Source: Nakamurella flavida (GTDB lineage Bacteria; Actinomycetota; Actinomycetes; Mycobacteriales; Nakamurellaceae). Taken from it: a stretch of DNA of 64,000 nt. Below, piece after piece: positions 24,226 through 33,935 of the stretch (its first letter is position 1; the number at the start of each line of letters is the position of its first letter). The notes under the pieces were generated by a model. That model searched no databases. It was not told where the DNA came from and saw only the letters and a program-made list of their open reading frames with translations. The stretch lies in the NCBI RefSeq assembly GCF_030811475.1, contig NZ_JAUSQV010000001.1:2255501-2319500 (forward strand), read 5' to 3'. Both the position numbers and the translations under genes were made by a program.

Positions 24226-26376
24226 TCAGCGCGGCAGCAGGTCCTCCAGGTGCACCGGGAGTTCGCGGACCCGCACGCCGACCGCGTGGTGGACGGCGTT
24301 GGCGACGGCGGCGGCGACGCCGACGATGCCGATCTCACCGATCCCCTTGGTGCCCAACAGGTTGACCTCGCTGTCGTCCTCCGGCAGCCACTCGACCTGG
24401 ATGTCCGGCACGTCGGCGATCGAGGCCACGTGATAGGTGGCCAGGTCGTGGTTCGCGTAGTCCCCGAACTCCGGGTCCATCAGGCCCTCCTCGTGCAGGG
24501 CCATGGACAGACCCATGGTCATCCCGCCCAGGAACTGGGACCGCGCGGTGACCGGGTTGACGATGCGGCCCGCGGCGAACACCCCGAGCGCGCGGGACAC
24601 CCGGACCTCGCCGGTGTCCCCGTCCACCCGGACCTCCACGAAGTGCGCCCCGAACGCGTGCCGGGACAGCTCCTCCTGCGCCTCGATGTCCTGTTCGGTG
24701 TCCGCGGTGACCGTCACGTCCTCCTCCGGCGTCCGACCGGCCAACCGGGTCCGCAGCTCACGACACGCCTTGGCCACCGCCCAGCCCCAGGACGACGTGC
24801 CCGCGGAACCACCGGCGACGCCGGCCGGCGGGAGGGAGGTGTCGCCGATCCGGATCCGCACCCGGTCGGTGGCCACGTCCAGTGCCTCGGCGGCCAGGAT
24901 CAGCAGGGTGGTGCGGGCACCGGTGCCGATGTCCGTGGCGTTGATGGACACCTCGAACCGACCGTCCGGCCCCGCTGTCACCGATGCCTGGGCGGGATTG
25001 ACCATGGCCGGATACGTCGCGGCGGCCATCCCGGTCCCGACCCACCACCGCCCGTCCCGACGGGCCCGCGGCGTGGGATCGCGCTCGGCCCAGCCGAAGA
25101 GCTCGGCACCACGACGCAGGCAGTCGACCAGATGGCGGCTGCTGAACGCGACGTCCAGCTCGGGGTCGCGGGCCGGTTCGTTCCGGATCCGCAACTCCAC
25201 CGGGTCCAGGCCGGCGGCGATCGCGAGCTCGTCCATCGCGGACTCCAGCGCGAACATCCCCGGGCACTCCCCCGGCGCCCGCATCCAGGACGGGATGGGG
25301 ACGTCCAGTGGGGTCAGGTGGTGCCGGGTCGAGCGGTTCTCCCCGCCGTACATCACCCGGGTGGCCACCGCGACCTGCTCGGCGAACTCCTCGTGCCGGG
25401 CGGTCTGGGTGATCGACTCGTGGCTGATCGAGGTGAGCCGACCGTCCGCCCCGGCCCCCAGTCGCAGGTGTTGGATGGTCGGGGTGCGGTAGCCGACCAG
25501 GGCGAACATGTGCTGGCGGGTGAAGACCACGCGAACCGGGCGCTCGAACTGCATGGCGGCCATCGCGGCCAGCACCACCACCGGCCGCGCGGTGCCCTTG
25601 GATCCGAACCCGCCGCCGATGTGGGTGGTGATCACCCGGACGTTCTCCGGCGGCAGCCGCAGCGCCGTGGCCAGCGCTTCCTGCACCCCGGCCCCGCCCT
25701 GGTTGGAGTCGTGGACGGTGAGCTTCCCGTCGCCGAACACCGCGGTCGTGGCGTGCGGCTCCATCGCGTTGTTGTGCAGCCCGGGCGTCCGGTACACAGC
25801 GTCGACCTGGAGCGGGCTGGTGGCGAAAGCAGCTGCGGCGTCACCCCTCTCGCTGACCCCGGGGAAGGACGGGTTGACCGTCTCGGGCTCGTACATGCCC
25901 GGGTCGTCCTGCGTCAGCACGCTGTGGGCGTCGCGGGCGACGGTGGTGACCGGGAGCTGCGCCGCGGCCTCCCGTGCGGCCTCCGGGCTGGTGGCCAGCA
26001 CCAGCGCGACGACCTCACCACGGAAGTGGATGTCCGTGGACTGCAGCTGGTTGATCATCTGACTGTCGGCCGGGACGAGTCGGGGAGCGTTGCCGTGCCA
26101 CAGCACGCCGACCACGCCGGGCATGCCGGCGACCGCGTCGACGTCCACCGCGGTGATCCGCCCGGAGGCGATGGTCGACTGCACGGGCCAGCCGTAGGTG
26201 AGTTCGGCGCCGTCGGGGGCGCCGTACTCGGCGGCGTAGGTGGCCCGCCCGGTCACCTTGTCGCGGCCCTCGACCCGGTGCGCGGGACCGAGGGCCGCCG
26301 GGAGTGGCTGCGGCGGCGTCAGGTCCGGGGCGAGGGTCGCCGTCGACGTGGTGGTCGGGGTCACGGTCCGGGTCAC
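24226..26376 (-). CDS. Xanthine-dehydrogenase-family molybdenum-binding subunit (PaoC/YagR type)
   Basis: A 716-residue molybdopterin-binding subunit. It begins with a Thr/Pro-rich tail and LGPAHRVEGRDKVTGRATYA. Then come THIGGGFGSKGTARP, ATDIGTGARTTLLILAAEAL and, near the end, KGIGEIGIVGVAAAVANA, whose Glu is the catalytic base in this family. It oxidises aldehydes or N-heterocycles by hydroxylation, using a Mo cofactor. GTG 26376 overlaps the FAD-subunit stop (GTGA); the frame opening at 26997 is inside that gene. Confidence 0.9.
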   Translation of the reverse strand: MTRTVTPTTTSTATLAPDLTPPQPLPAALGPAHRVEGRDKVTGRATYAAEYGAPDGAELTYGWPVQSTIASGRITAVDVDAVAGMPGVVGVLWHGNAPRLVPADSQMINQLQSTDIHFRGEVVALVLATSPEAAREAAAQLPVTTVARDAHSVLTQDDPGMYEPETVNPSFPGVSERGDAAAAFATSPLQVDAVYRTPGLHNNAMEPHATTAVFGDGKLTVHDSNQGGAGVQEALATALRLPPENVRVITTHIGGGFGSKGTARPVVVLAAMAAMQFERPVRVVFTRQHMFALVGYRTPTIQHLRLGAGADGRLTSISHESITQTARHEEFAEQVAVATRVMYGGENRSTRHHLTPLDVPIPSWMRAPGECPGMFALESAMDELAIAAGLDPVELRIRNEPARDPELDVAFSSRHLVDCLRRGAELFGWAERDPTPRARRDGRWWVGTGMAAATYPAMVNPAQASVTAGPDGRFEVSINATDIGTGARTTLLILAAEALDVATDRVRIRIGDTSLPPAGVAGGSAGTSSWGWAVAKACRELRTRLAGRTPEEDVTVTADTEQDIEAQEELSRHAFGAHFVEVRVDGDTGEVRVSRALGVFAAGRIVNPVTARSQFLGGMTMGLSMALHEEGLMDPEFGDYANHDLATYHVASIADVPDIQVEWLPEDDSEVNLLGTKGIGEIGIVGVAAAVANAVHHAVGVRVRELPVHLEDLLPR

Positions 26377-27377
26377 TGCTGGGCTCCCTGCTCGTCGATC
26401 CCGGCCAGCCGGGCGAGGGTGGACACGCCCAGGCTGCGGGTGAGGTCCACCTTGAAGGCGTTGTCGGGCAACGGCTGTGCCGCCGACAGCTCCAGGTCCA
26501 TCGCGGCGGCGAAGGCGTGCTCGGTGGCCGGGCCACCGAGGATGGCCTGTTCGGCCACCCGGGCCCGCCAGGGCATCGGCGCCACGGCACCGAAGGCCAG
26601 CCGCACCTGGGTGACCACTCCGTCGGCGACGACCAGGGCCGCGGCTACCGATCCGACGGCGAAGGCGTACGACGCGCGGTCGCGGGCCTTGCGGTAGGTC
26701 GACGACCGGCTCAGCTCCGTCGGTGCCGGCAGCTCGACGGCGGTGATCAGGTCTCCGTGCTCGAGCGTGGTGTCCCGGGTCGGATCGTCCCCGGGCAGTC
26801 GGTAGAACGCCGACAGCGGCAGCCGGCGCTGGGCGGACCGGCCCTGCACCACCACGGTGGCGTCCAGAGCGGCCAGGGCGACGGCCATGTCCGAGGGATG
26901 GGTGGCCACGCACGCCTCGCTCGTGCCGAGGATGCCCAGGTCGCGGTGGATGCCCTCGCGGGCCGGACACCCGCTGCCGGGCTCCCGCTTGTTGCACGGC
27001 TTGCTCACGTCGGTGAAGTACAGGCAGCGCGTGCGCTGCAGGAGGTTCCCGCCGACCGTGGCCATGTTGCGCAGCTGCCCGGACGCACCGGCCAGCAGGG
27101 CCTCCGACAGGGCAGGGTGGTCCCGCCGGATGCGGGCGTCGACGGCCAGGTCGCTGTTGCGGACCGCGGCTCCGATGCGCAATGCACCGTCCTCGTTCTG
27201 CTCGATGGTGGCCGGCAGGCCGGTCACGTCGACCAGGCGACCGGGCCGGGCCACCCCCAGCTTCATCAGATCGACGAGGTTGGTCCCGCCGCCCAGGAAC
27301 TGCGCGTCCGGGTCGGCGGCAAGCCGCTCGACCGCGTCCTGCGCGGAGGTGGACCGCTCGTAGGCGAACTCCCTCAT
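26373..27377 (-). CDS. Xanthine-dehydrogenase-family FAD-binding subunit with extra FeS site (PaoB/YagS type)
   Basis: A 334-residue FAD subunit. It starts MREFAYERSTSAQDAVERL and has the FAD loop FLGGGTNLVDLMKLG. Cysteines in RTRCLYF, KPCNKR, SGCPAR and EACVATHPSD form a four-cysteine insertion. The insertion matches the additional [4Fe-4S] site that sets PaoB-type subunits apart from ordinary xanthine dehydrogenase medium subunits. The ATG overlaps the FeS-subunit stop (ATGA). Confidence 0.9.
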   Translation of the reverse strand: MREFAYERSTSAQDAVERLAADPDAQFLGGGTNLVDLMKLGVARPGRLVDVTGLPATIEQNEDGALRIGAAVRNSDLAVDARIRRDHPALSEALLAGASGQLRNMATVGGNLLQRTRCLYFTDVSKPCNKREPGSGCPAREGIHRDLGILGTSEACVATHPSDMAVALAALDATVVVQGRSAQRRLPLSAFYRLPGDDPTRDTTLEHGDLITAVELPAPTELSRSSTYRKARDRASYAFAVGSVAAALVVADGVVTQVRLAFGAVAPMPWRARVAEQAILGGPATEHAFAAAMDLELSAAQPLPDNAFKVDLTRSLGVSTLARLAGIDEQGAQQ

Positions 27378-27976
27378 CGGGCCACCGCCGCGGAGCCCGT
27401 CGGAGCAGCGTGCTCGTGAACGGTGGTGGCCGCGGCGGCGTCCTGCACGGCCGGGACGATGTTGACGTAGGCGCCGCACCGGCACAGGTTGCCGGCCATC
27501 CGCTCCCGGACCTCCGCGGCGGTCAGCTCGACCGCCCCGCCGTCGGTGCCGACGTCGGGATCACTGACCGCGCTGGGCCACCCGGCGGCCGCCTCGTCCA
27601 GGACGGCCACCGCGGAGCAGATCTGCCCGGGGGTGCAGTAGCCGCACTGGTAGGCGTCCCGCTCGAGGAAGGCGGTCTGCACCGGGTGCAGCGCCCCGTC
27701 CGGTCCCTCCAGGCCCTCGATGGTGGTGATCTCGGTGCCCTGGGCGGTGACGGCGAGGACCAGGCAGCTGTTCACCCGGCGGCCGTCCATCAGCACGGTG
27801 CACGCGCCGCACTGGCCGTGGTCGCACCCCTTCTTCGCCCCGGTGAGATCGAGGTGCTCACGGAGGGTGTCGAGCAGGGTCGTGCGGTTGTCCAGGCCGA
27901 CGTCGTGGGTACGGCCGTTGATGTTCAGGGAGATCTGACTGGTGTGAGCGGCAGCGGCCGCGGAGATCGGCGTCAC
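27374..27976 (-). CDS. Xanthine-dehydrogenase-family [2Fe-2S] subunit (PaoA/YagT type)
   Basis: A 200-residue small subunit carrying two [2Fe-2S] clusters. The plant-ferredoxin type is CDHGQCGACTV with a fourth Cys in NSCLVLA. The helical type is CGYCTPGQI with NLCRCGAY. Unlike E. coli PaoA there is no twin-arginine signal, so the enzyme is likely cytoplasmic. An insertion of about 25 residues (WPSAVSDPDVGTDGG) lies between the two helical-domain Cys pairs. GTG 27976 is preceded, at 6 bases, by TACCGT: a leaderless pattern. First gene of the three-gene operon; no maturation chaperone gene (PaoD/XdhC type) is present. Confidence 0.9.
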   Translation of the reverse strand: MTPISAAAAAHTSQISLNINGRTHDVGLDNRTTLLDTLREHLDLTGAKKGCDHGQCGACTVLMDGRRVNSCLVLAVTAQGTEITTIEGLEGPDGALHPVQTAFLERDAYQCGYCTPGQICSAVAVLDEAAAGWPSAVSDPDVGTDGGAVELTAAEVRERMAGNLCRCGAYVNIVPAVQDAAAATTVHEHAAPTGSAAVAR

Positions 27977-28078
27977 CCGACGACGGTAGGCGCCGGCGAG
28001 CCGGGTCCGCCAGTAAGGGCGGACATACCTCCCATATCACCAGGACGGACGAGGCGTGCCCGGCCACGCGTGGTCCGA

Positions 28079-28127
28079 CACCGGGCCGGGGGCGCTGGAT
28101 CCAGCGGAGTGGTCCCCCGGCCCGGTG
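28079..28127. terminator. Terminator hairpin of the araBDA operon
   Basis: Left arm CACCGGGCCGGGGG (28079-28092) and right arm CCCCCGGCCCGGTG (28114-28127) pair perfectly over 14 bp. The loop contains its own small inverted repeat, CGCTGGATCCAGCG. It lies 27 bases past the araA stop. Confidence 0.75.
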
Positions 28128-28153
28128 GTCACGGGCGCACGATCGCGCCGGGG

Positions 28154-29662
28154 CTACAGCCCCTGGGCCAGGCGGTAGTAGGCGGAGTTCCAGCGCAGCT
28201 CGTTCTGGAAGGAGCGGGTCGTGGTGTCCGCGTCGATGACCACCATCTCGGTGCGGGCCATCGCCGCGAAGTCCAGCAGCTCCTCGGTGCCCACCGCGCG
28301 CGTCAGCACGGTGTGGTGCGGCCCGCCGGCCGTCAACCAGGACTCCACCGAGGTGGTGAAGTCCGGGCGCGGCTCCCAGACCGCCCGGGCCACCGGCAGC
28401 TTGGGCAGCGGATGGGCCGGCGGAACCACGTCGACCTCGTTGACCACGAGCCGGAACCGGTCGCCCATGTCGTTGATGCCCAGGATCCGGGCGGGACCGG
28501 CGGCCGCGTCGAAGACGAGGCGGACCGGGTCTTCCCGGTCACCGATGCCCAGCGGGTGGATCTCGCAGGTGGGGCGCTTCTCGGCGATCGTCGGGCACAC
28601 CTCGAGCATGTGCGAGCCCAGGATGGTGCCGCCGTTCAGGGTGAAGTCGTAGGTGTAGTCCTCCATGAAGGACGTCCCGCCCGGACGGGACCCGGCCATC
28701 GCCTTCACCGCGTGCAGCATGACGGAGGTCTTCCAGTCACCCTCGCCGCCGAAGCCGTACCCGTCGGCCATCAACCGCTGACAGGCGATGCCCGGCAGCT
28801 GCTTCAACCCGCCCAGGTCCTCGAAGTTGGTGGTGAAGGCGCCGAACCCGCCGGCGACCAGGAAACCCCGCAACCCGGCCTCGATGCGGGCCGCGTCGAC
28901 CAGGGACGAACGCCGGTCCCCGCCCGCGCGCATCTCCGGGGCCATGTCGTAGGCGTCGTCGTACTCGGCGACCAGCGCGTCCACCGTGGACTGCTCGGCC
29001 GACTCCACCGCGTCGACCAGGTCGTTGACGCCGTAGGTGTTGACCGAGACGCCGAACGTGATCTCGGCCTGGACCTTGTCGCCCTCGGTGACGGCGACGT
29101 CGCGCATGTTGTCACCGAAGCGCGCCAGCTTGAGCGAGCGCACGGCCAGCCAGCCGCTGGCCGCCCGTTGCCAGGCACCGATCCGGGCGGTCACGTCCGG
29201 GTTCGACACGTGCCCGGCGACGGTCTTGCGCGGGACGCCGAGCCGGGTCTGGATGTAGCCGAACTCCCGGTCGCCGTGGGCGGCCTGGTTCAGGTTCATG
29301 AAGTCCATGTCGATGGTCGCCCACGGCAGCTCGGCGTTGGCCTGCGTGTGCAGGTGCAGCATCGGCTTGCGCAGCGCGTCCAGCCCGCGGATCCACATCT
29401 TCGCGGGCGAGAAGGTGTGCATCCAGGTGATCACGCCGACGCACGTCGGAGAGTTGTTGGCGTCCAGCATCATCTGCCGGATGTCGGAGGAGTCGGTGAG
29501 CACCGGCTTCCAGACGACGGCCACCTCCATGTCCGGGGAGGCGCCGAGCTGATCGGCGATGGCCCGCGACTGGTCGGCGACCTGGTCGAGCGTGTCCTGG
29601 CCGTACAGACCCTGGCTTCCGGTCAGGAACCAGCACTCCAGCTGGGTCGGACGCTGCGTCAT
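28154..29662 (-). CDS. araA: L-arabinose isomerase
   Basis: A 502-residue isomerase (E. coli AraA: 500) that converts L-arabinose to L-ribulose with Mn2+. It has [41 protein letters not shown]-like [25 protein letters not shown] and [10 protein letters not shown], which carry the known Glu and His metal ligands. ATG 29662 has GAGAGGA upstream. Third gene of the ara operon, 99 bases after araD. Confidence 0.97.
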   Translation of the reverse strand: MTQRPTQLECWFLTGSQGLYGQDTLDQVADQSRAIADQLGASPDMEVAVVWKPVLTDSSDIRQMMLDANNSPTCVGVITWMHTFSPAKMWIRGLDALRKPMLHLHTQANAELPWATIDMDFMNLNQAAHGDREFGYIQTRLGVPRKTVAGHVSNPDVTARIGAWQRAASGWLAVRSLKLARFGDNMRDVAVTEGDKVQAEITFGVSVNTYGVNDLVDAVESAEQSTVDALVAEYDDAYDMAPEMRAGGDRRSSLVDAARIEAGLRGFLVAGGFGAFTTNFEDLGGLKQLPGIACQRLMADGYGFGGEGDWKTSVMLHAVKAMAGSRPGGTSFMEDYTYDFTLNGGTILGSHMLEVCPTIAEKRPTCEIHPLGIGDREDPVRLVFDAAAGPARILGINDMGDRFRLVVNEVDVVPPAHPLPKLPVARAVWEPRPDFTTSVESWLTAGGPHHTVLTRAVGTEELLDFAAMARTEMVVIDADTTTRSFQNELRWNSAYYRLAQGL

Positions 29663-29761
29663 CGGAGGTGTCCTCTCAAGAACAACGGGGCCGCGCGGGG
29701 CGCGGAGGGTGGTGGAGCGGGATGGGGCGGGGCGGGGTGGATGCGGGCGGTGCCCGGTCCG

Positions 29762-30469
29762 TCAGGCCTGTCCGTAGACGTTCTGGTAGCGGGCGTAGAG
29801 CGAGTCGATGTCGTCCTGCGCGATGGGGAGCGGAGTGCCGAGCTGACGGGCGAGGAACACCGTGCGGGCCACGTCCTCGCACATGACCGCGGCCTTCACC
29901 GCGTCCTTGGCGTCGCGACCGATGGTGAACGGGCCGTGGCTGCGCATGAGCACGGCCCGCGAGCGACTGCCGGTCAGCGTCTCCACGATGCCCCGACCGA
30001 TGGAGTCGTCGCCGATCAGGGCGAACGGACCGACGGGGATGTCCCCGCCGAACTCGTCCGCGATCATCGTCAGCACGCACGGGATGGGCTCGCCGATGCT
30101 GGCCCACGCCGTGGCGTACCGGGAGTGCGTGTGCACGACGCCGCCGACGTGGTCCATGTGCTTGTAGACGTAGGCGTGCGCGGCGGTGTCCGAGGACGGC
30201 GACCGCTCCCCTTCGACCAGCCGGCCCTCGAAGTCGGTGACCACCATCGACTCCGGGGTCAGGTCGTCGTAGGAGACCCCCGACGGCTTGATGACGAGCA
30301 GCTCGCGGCCGGGCACCCGGGCGGAGACGTTCCCGGCCGTCCAGATGATCAACTCGTTGCGGGGCAGCTCGCGGTGCAGCTCGGATACCTCACGCTGCAG
30401 GGTCGCGATGGTGGACCGGATCTCGGCGTCGATCACACCCACGGAAACACTCCCGGACGGCGCGCTCAT
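29762..30469 (-). CDS. araD: L-ribulose-5-phosphate 4-epimerase
   Basis: A 235-residue class II aldolase-family epimerase (E. coli: 231). It has WTAGNVSARVPG, IKPSGVSYDDL, the zinc His pair in VVHTHSRYATAW and the third His in LMRSHGPFTIG. It makes D-xylulose 5-phosphate for the pentose phosphate pathway. Its ATG overlaps the araB stop (ATGA), so it is translated together with the kinase. Confidence 0.96.
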   Translation of the reverse strand: MSAPSGSVSVGVIDAEIRSTIATLQREVSELHRELPRNELIIWTAGNVSARVPGRELLVIKPSGVSYDDLTPESMVVTDFEGRLVEGERSPSSDTAAHAYVYKHMDHVGGVVHTHSRYATAWASIGEPIPCVLTMIADEFGGDIPVGPFALIGDDSIGRGIVETLTGSRSRAVLMRSHGPFTIGRDAKDAVKAAVMCEDVARTVFLARQLGTPLPIAQDDIDSLYARYQNVYGQA

Positions 30470-32145
30470 GCCTGCGCCTTCGCGCGCCAGGCGTCCCGCT
30501 GCAGGGCCTTGAGCCGGTGCATGACCTTGGACTCGCCGCGCCCGAAATGATCGTGCAGGGCGGTGTACTCGGCGAAGAGGGCGTCGTAGGCGTCGGCGTT
30601 CGCGGCGATCGGCGAGAAGACCGACCGCTGCACCTTGCCCATCGCCGCCGCAGCCGCGACGACGTCCGGGTAGGCACCGGCGGCGACGGCCGCGTGGATC
30701 GCGGCACCGAGCGCCGGGCCGTGCGAGGCGGTGATCACCGAGAGCGGGAGCCGGGTGACGTCGGCGTAGATCTGCATGAGCATCCGGTTCTTCACCAGAC
30801 CGCCGGAGATGACCAGCTCGTTGACCGGCACCCCCGACCCGCTGAACGCCTCGACGATGGTGCGGGCACCGAACGCGGTGGCCTCGATGAGGGCGCGGTA
30901 GACGTCCTCCGGCTTGGTCTGCAGGGTCAGCCCGACGATCAGCCCGGACAGGTCGTGATCGACCAGCACCGAGCGGTTGCCGCTGTGCCAGTCCAACGCG
31001 ACCAGCCCGTGCTCACCGACCTGCTGACCCTGGGACAGCTCGGTCAGCAGCTCGTGGACGCCGATCCCGGCCTGCGCCGCGCGCTCGTGGTACTCCGGCG
31101 GCACCGAGGTCTTGACGAAGTGGCCGAAGATGTCGCCGACCCCGCTCTGTCCCGCCTCGTAGCCCCACCGGCCGGCGGAGATGCCGCCCTCGACGACACC
31201 GCACATGCCGGGGACCTCGCGCAGCTCGGCGCCGTTCATGACGTGGCAGGTCGAGGTGCCCATGATGGCGACCAGCTGACCCGGCTTGAGCGCGTTGCCG
31301 GCGGCGGCCGCGGCGTGCGCGTCGGCGTTGCCCACGGCGACCGCGATGCCCTCCGGCAGGCCCGTCCACTGCGCGGCCTGCGCACTCAACCGACCGGCGA
31401 CGTCGCCGAGCTGACCGATGGGGGCGGAGAGGAGATCGTCGACGAAGCCGACGAACTCGGGGTTGAGGGCGGCGAGGAAGTCCCGGCTCGGGTAGTGGCC
31501 GTCCTGCCGGATGCCCTTGTACCCGGCGATACCGGCGCTACGCACGTGCTCACCGGTGAGCTGCCAGACGATCCAGTCGCCGGCCTCGGTGAAATGTGCC
31601 GCGGCGTGGTAGATCTCCGGATCCTCCTCGAGGAGTTGGAGTCCCTTGGCGAACTGCCACTCGGAGGAGATGAGCCCGCCGTAGCGGGGCAGCCAGGCCT
31701 CGTTGCGGTCGCGGGCCAGCTCGTTGATCCGGTCGGCGTGCCCCTGGGCCGCGTGGTGCTTCCACAGCTTGACGTAGGCGTGCGGACGGTCGGCGTACTC
31801 CGGCAGCTCGCTGAGCGGGGTGCCGTCGGCGAGCACCGGCAGCGGGGTGCTCGCGGTGAAATCGGTGGACACGCCGACGATCTCGGCAGGGTCGACCCCG
31901 GCGTCGCGGACGGCGGCCGGCACGGCGATCTTGAGCACCTCGACGTAGTCGGCCGGCACCTGCAACGCCCAGTTCGGCGGCAGCGGGGTGCCGGAGGGCA
32001 GGGCCCGGTCCAGCACCGCGTGCGGGTAGTCGTGCACGGCGGACCCCATCTCGGCGCCGTCGCGCACGCGGATGATCACCGCCCGCCCGGAGAGAGTCCC
32101 GTAGTCGATGCCGACCACATATCCGTCGTGCGGATCCACCGTCAT
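30466..32145 (-). CDS. araB: Ribulokinase
   Basis: A 559-residue FGGY-family kinase (E. coli AraB: 566) that phosphorylates L-ribulose. Near the N-terminus is YVVGIDYGTLSGRAVIIRV. VGVSTDFTASTPLPV, the FGGY-like GYKGIRQDGHYPS and ATAFGARTIVEAF with VNELVISGGLVKN near the end follow. ATG 32145 has GAGGAAGG upstream. First gene of araBDA, behind an operator-promoter at 32203-32231. Confidence 0.96.
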   Translation of the reverse strand: MTVDPHDGYVVGIDYGTLSGRAVIIRVRDGAEMGSAVHDYPHAVLDRALPSGTPLPPNWALQVPADYVEVLKIAVPAAVRDAGVDPAEIVGVSTDFTASTPLPVLADGTPLSELPEYADRPHAYVKLWKHHAAQGHADRINELARDRNEAWLPRYGGLISSEWQFAKGLQLLEEDPEIYHAAAHFTEAGDWIVWQLTGEHVRSAGIAGYKGIRQDGHYPSRDFLAALNPEFVGFVDDLLSAPIGQLGDVAGRLSAQAAQWTGLPEGIAVAVGNADAHAAAAAGNALKPGQLVAIMGTSTCHVMNGAELREVPGMCGVVEGGISAGRWGYEAGQSGVGDIFGHFVKTSVPPEYHERAAQAGIGVHELLTELSQGQQVGEHGLVALDWHSGNRSVLVDHDLSGLIVGLTLQTKPEDVYRALIEATAFGARTIVEAFSGSGVPVNELVISGGLVKNRMLMQIYADVTRLPLSVITASHGPALGAAIHAAVAAGAYPDVVAAAAAMGKVQRSVFSPIAANADAYDALFAEYTALHDHFGRGESKVMHRLKALQRDAWRAKAQA

Positions 32146-32202
32146 CGGTGCCTTCCTCGTCGCCAGGATCCGACGCCACTGAGCGGATCCGCTGATTCGT
32201 GC

Positions 32203-32231
32203 AGTGTTATCGTTCACACTCCGGGCGTCAA
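32203..32231 (-). promoter_or_regulatory. araB promoter with LacI-type operator
   Basis: On the minus strand TTGACG (32231-32226) is followed after 17 bases by AACACT (32208-32203). The operator AGTGTTATCGTTCACACT (32203-32220) is an inverted repeat covering the spacer and -10. Its reverse complement aligns with the sites at 33691, 44492 and 44685 around a TGTGAACG-TAACA core. Confidence 0.7.
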
Positions 32232-32266
32232 GTCTTCCCACGACCGGCCGCGGAGCCGGCCCGGGG

Positions 32267-33295
32267 TCAACGCCCGCGGACCGGACCGGTGCTGGCGCGG
32301 ACGACGAGCTCCGGCGGGAGCGGGTCGGAGTCGGGGTCCGGGCTGCCGTTCAGCACGCGGCCCAGCACGGCCAGGCACTCCTGGCCCAGCCGCTCGAAGT
32401 CCTGGCGGATGGTGGTCAGCGGCGGGTCGAAGAACGCCGAACCGAGCACGTCGTCGAAGCCCACGACCGAGATGTCGCCCGGGACGTCGATCTTCTTCTC
32501 CCGCATCGCGCGCAGGAATCCCAGCGCCATCATGTCGTTGGCCAGGAACACCGCGTCGGGCAGGGCGGAGCGCTTGAGCTTCCGGCCGATGGCGTAGCCG
32601 CTCTCCGCGCTCCAGTCCCCGGCGACGACCTCCATCGGTTCCAGGCCGGCGTCCAGCAGTTCCCGGGTGTACCCCCGGGTCCGGGCACGGGCGTCGAACC
32701 AGTCGGCCGGACCGCTGACGTGCAGGATGCGGCGGTGCCCCAGGCCGAGGAGGTGCTGCACCGCCATCCGGGCGCCGGCCTCCTGGTCGACCGACAGCGA
32801 GTGGAAGCCGGGCATCACCGGGGCGTCCGCGGCCACCAGCACCACCGGCAGTTGCACGGCGAAGCCGCCGGCGGCCTCGGCCACCTCGTCCCACGGGGCG
32901 ATGACCACGACACCCTCGGCGCCCTGGTCCAGGAAGTGCTCCAGGTTGACGGCGATGTCGGACGCGTCGGCGGCCCGCAGACTGCTCACGCTGACGAAGT
33001 AGCCGGCGTCGCGGGCCGCGCTCTCCACCGCGAGCAGGGTGCTGGCCGGCCCGAAGAGACCCGATCCGGTGGTCACGATGCCGACCACGCCGGACCGGCG
33101 CGTCACCAGCGCGCGGGCCGCGGTGTTCCGCCGGTAGCCGAGCTCGGAGATGGCGGCCATGACCCGTTCGCGGGTCTCCGGCCGGACGTTGGGATGACCG
33201 TTGACCACCCGGGAGACCGTCTGGTGGGAGACACCGACCTGCCGCGCCACGTCGTGCATGCCGGGCGGGCGGGCGGATGTCGGGCTCACGCTCAT
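32267..33295 (-). CDS. LacI-family repressor of the arabinose regulon
   Basis: A 342-residue LacI/GalR regulator. The HTH and hinge helix (residues 10-60) include MHDVARQVGVSHQTVSRVVNG and GYRRNTAARAL. The periplasmic-binding-protein-like sensor domain follows (VVGIVTTGSGLFGPA; LFANDMMA-like VFLANDMMALGFLRAM; VVGFDDVLGSAFFDPPLTTI). It is encoded between araB and the importer, both of which carry a LacI-type inverted repeat, so it is the probable repressor, with an arabinose-related sugar as inducer. ATG 33295 is used (weak AGAAAGG before it); GTG 33289 is an alternative. The long frame opening at 33511 reads through the promoter repeats and is rejected. Confidence 0.9.
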   Translation of the reverse strand: MSVSPTSARPPGMHDVARQVGVSHQTVSRVVNGHPNVRPETRERVMAAISELGYRRNTAARALVTRRSGVVGIVTTGSGLFGPASTLLAVESAARDAGYFVSVSSLRAADASDIAVNLEHFLDQGAEGVVVIAPWDEVAEAAGGFAVQLPVVLVAADAPVMPGFHSLSVDQEAGARMAVQHLLGLGHRRILHVSGPADWFDARARTRGYTRELLDAGLEPMEVVAGDWSAESGYAIGRKLKRSALPDAVFLANDMMALGFLRAMREKKIDVPGDISVVGFDDVLGSAFFDPPLTTIRQDFERLGQECLAVLGRVLNGSPDPDSDPLPPELVVRASTGPVRGR

Positions 33296-33302
33296 CCTTT
33301 CT

Positions 33303-33378
33303 CTGGCGGAACTGTCTGGCGATGTCTGGCGGAACTGTCCGAAGAAGCTGTCTGGCGGAACTGTCGGGCGGAACGGTC
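33303..33378. repeat. Four irregular direct repeats upstream of the lacI-type gene
   Basis: CTGGCGGAACTGTC occurs exactly at 33303-33316, 33326-33339 and 33352-33365, with a changed fourth copy (CGGGCGGAACGGTC) at 33365-33378. They lie directly upstream of the repressor start. They could be protein sites or slippage products; the function is unknown. Confidence 0.7.
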
Positions 33379-33677
33379 CGGCACGAGTGCGCTGCGGAGC
33401 ACCGGGCTCGATCGGGACGGCGGCCGAGCGAGTCCGGGGTCCCGCCGGTGATCCTAGGGTCCCCGCCGGTGAAGGTGCCGGAAGGCCCGCCCCGAGCCGC
33501 CACCGGGTCATGCCTGGCCACCGGGGTCGAGGGTGCTGCGGCGCGGCCGGCCGGTGATCGTCCCCGCACCACCGTGGAGATCACCACCGGGGGGTCCCGG
33601 GCTGTGGCGCGGCTCCTCGGCGGCCCCGGTTCCTCCCTCCCGTCCGGGCCCGGATCTAACGGGCGGATAACGGGGTC

Positions 33678-33706
33678 TTGACACCGATGCTGTGAACGCT
33701 AACACT
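33678..33706 (+). promoter_or_regulatory. Promoter and operator of the furanose importer operon
   Basis: TTGACA (33678-33683), a 17-base spacer, then AACACT (33701-33706). The operator TGTGAACGCTAACACT (33691-33706) covers the -10. The rest of the 640-base gap holds the direct repeats at 33303 and about 220 bases of untranslated leader before the binding-protein gene, with no other gene seen. Confidence 0.75.
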
Positions 33707-33935
33707 TGCGATGCCGGTCACACGTCCGGTCCTCGTGGGTTGTCTGAAGTTGTGGGGTCGGTCGTTCCGGCCGGAGCCCCGTCCTCGGCCCCTCCCAGCG
33801 CAACGGTCGCGCGTCCTCCCCGGACGTCGTCGCCGGGTCCCGCTGAGGGGCCGTGCCGGGGCTCGGCACCGGGCCCGATCCGCCGTCTACCGCAGTGCAT
33901 TCCGTCGAGGTCCACCAGCGTTGGAGGAACCAAGA

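Noticed and set aside
33303-33378. Possible CRISPR array
   Set aside because: Only four short repeats with irregular spacing and no spacer-sized inserts or cas genes.
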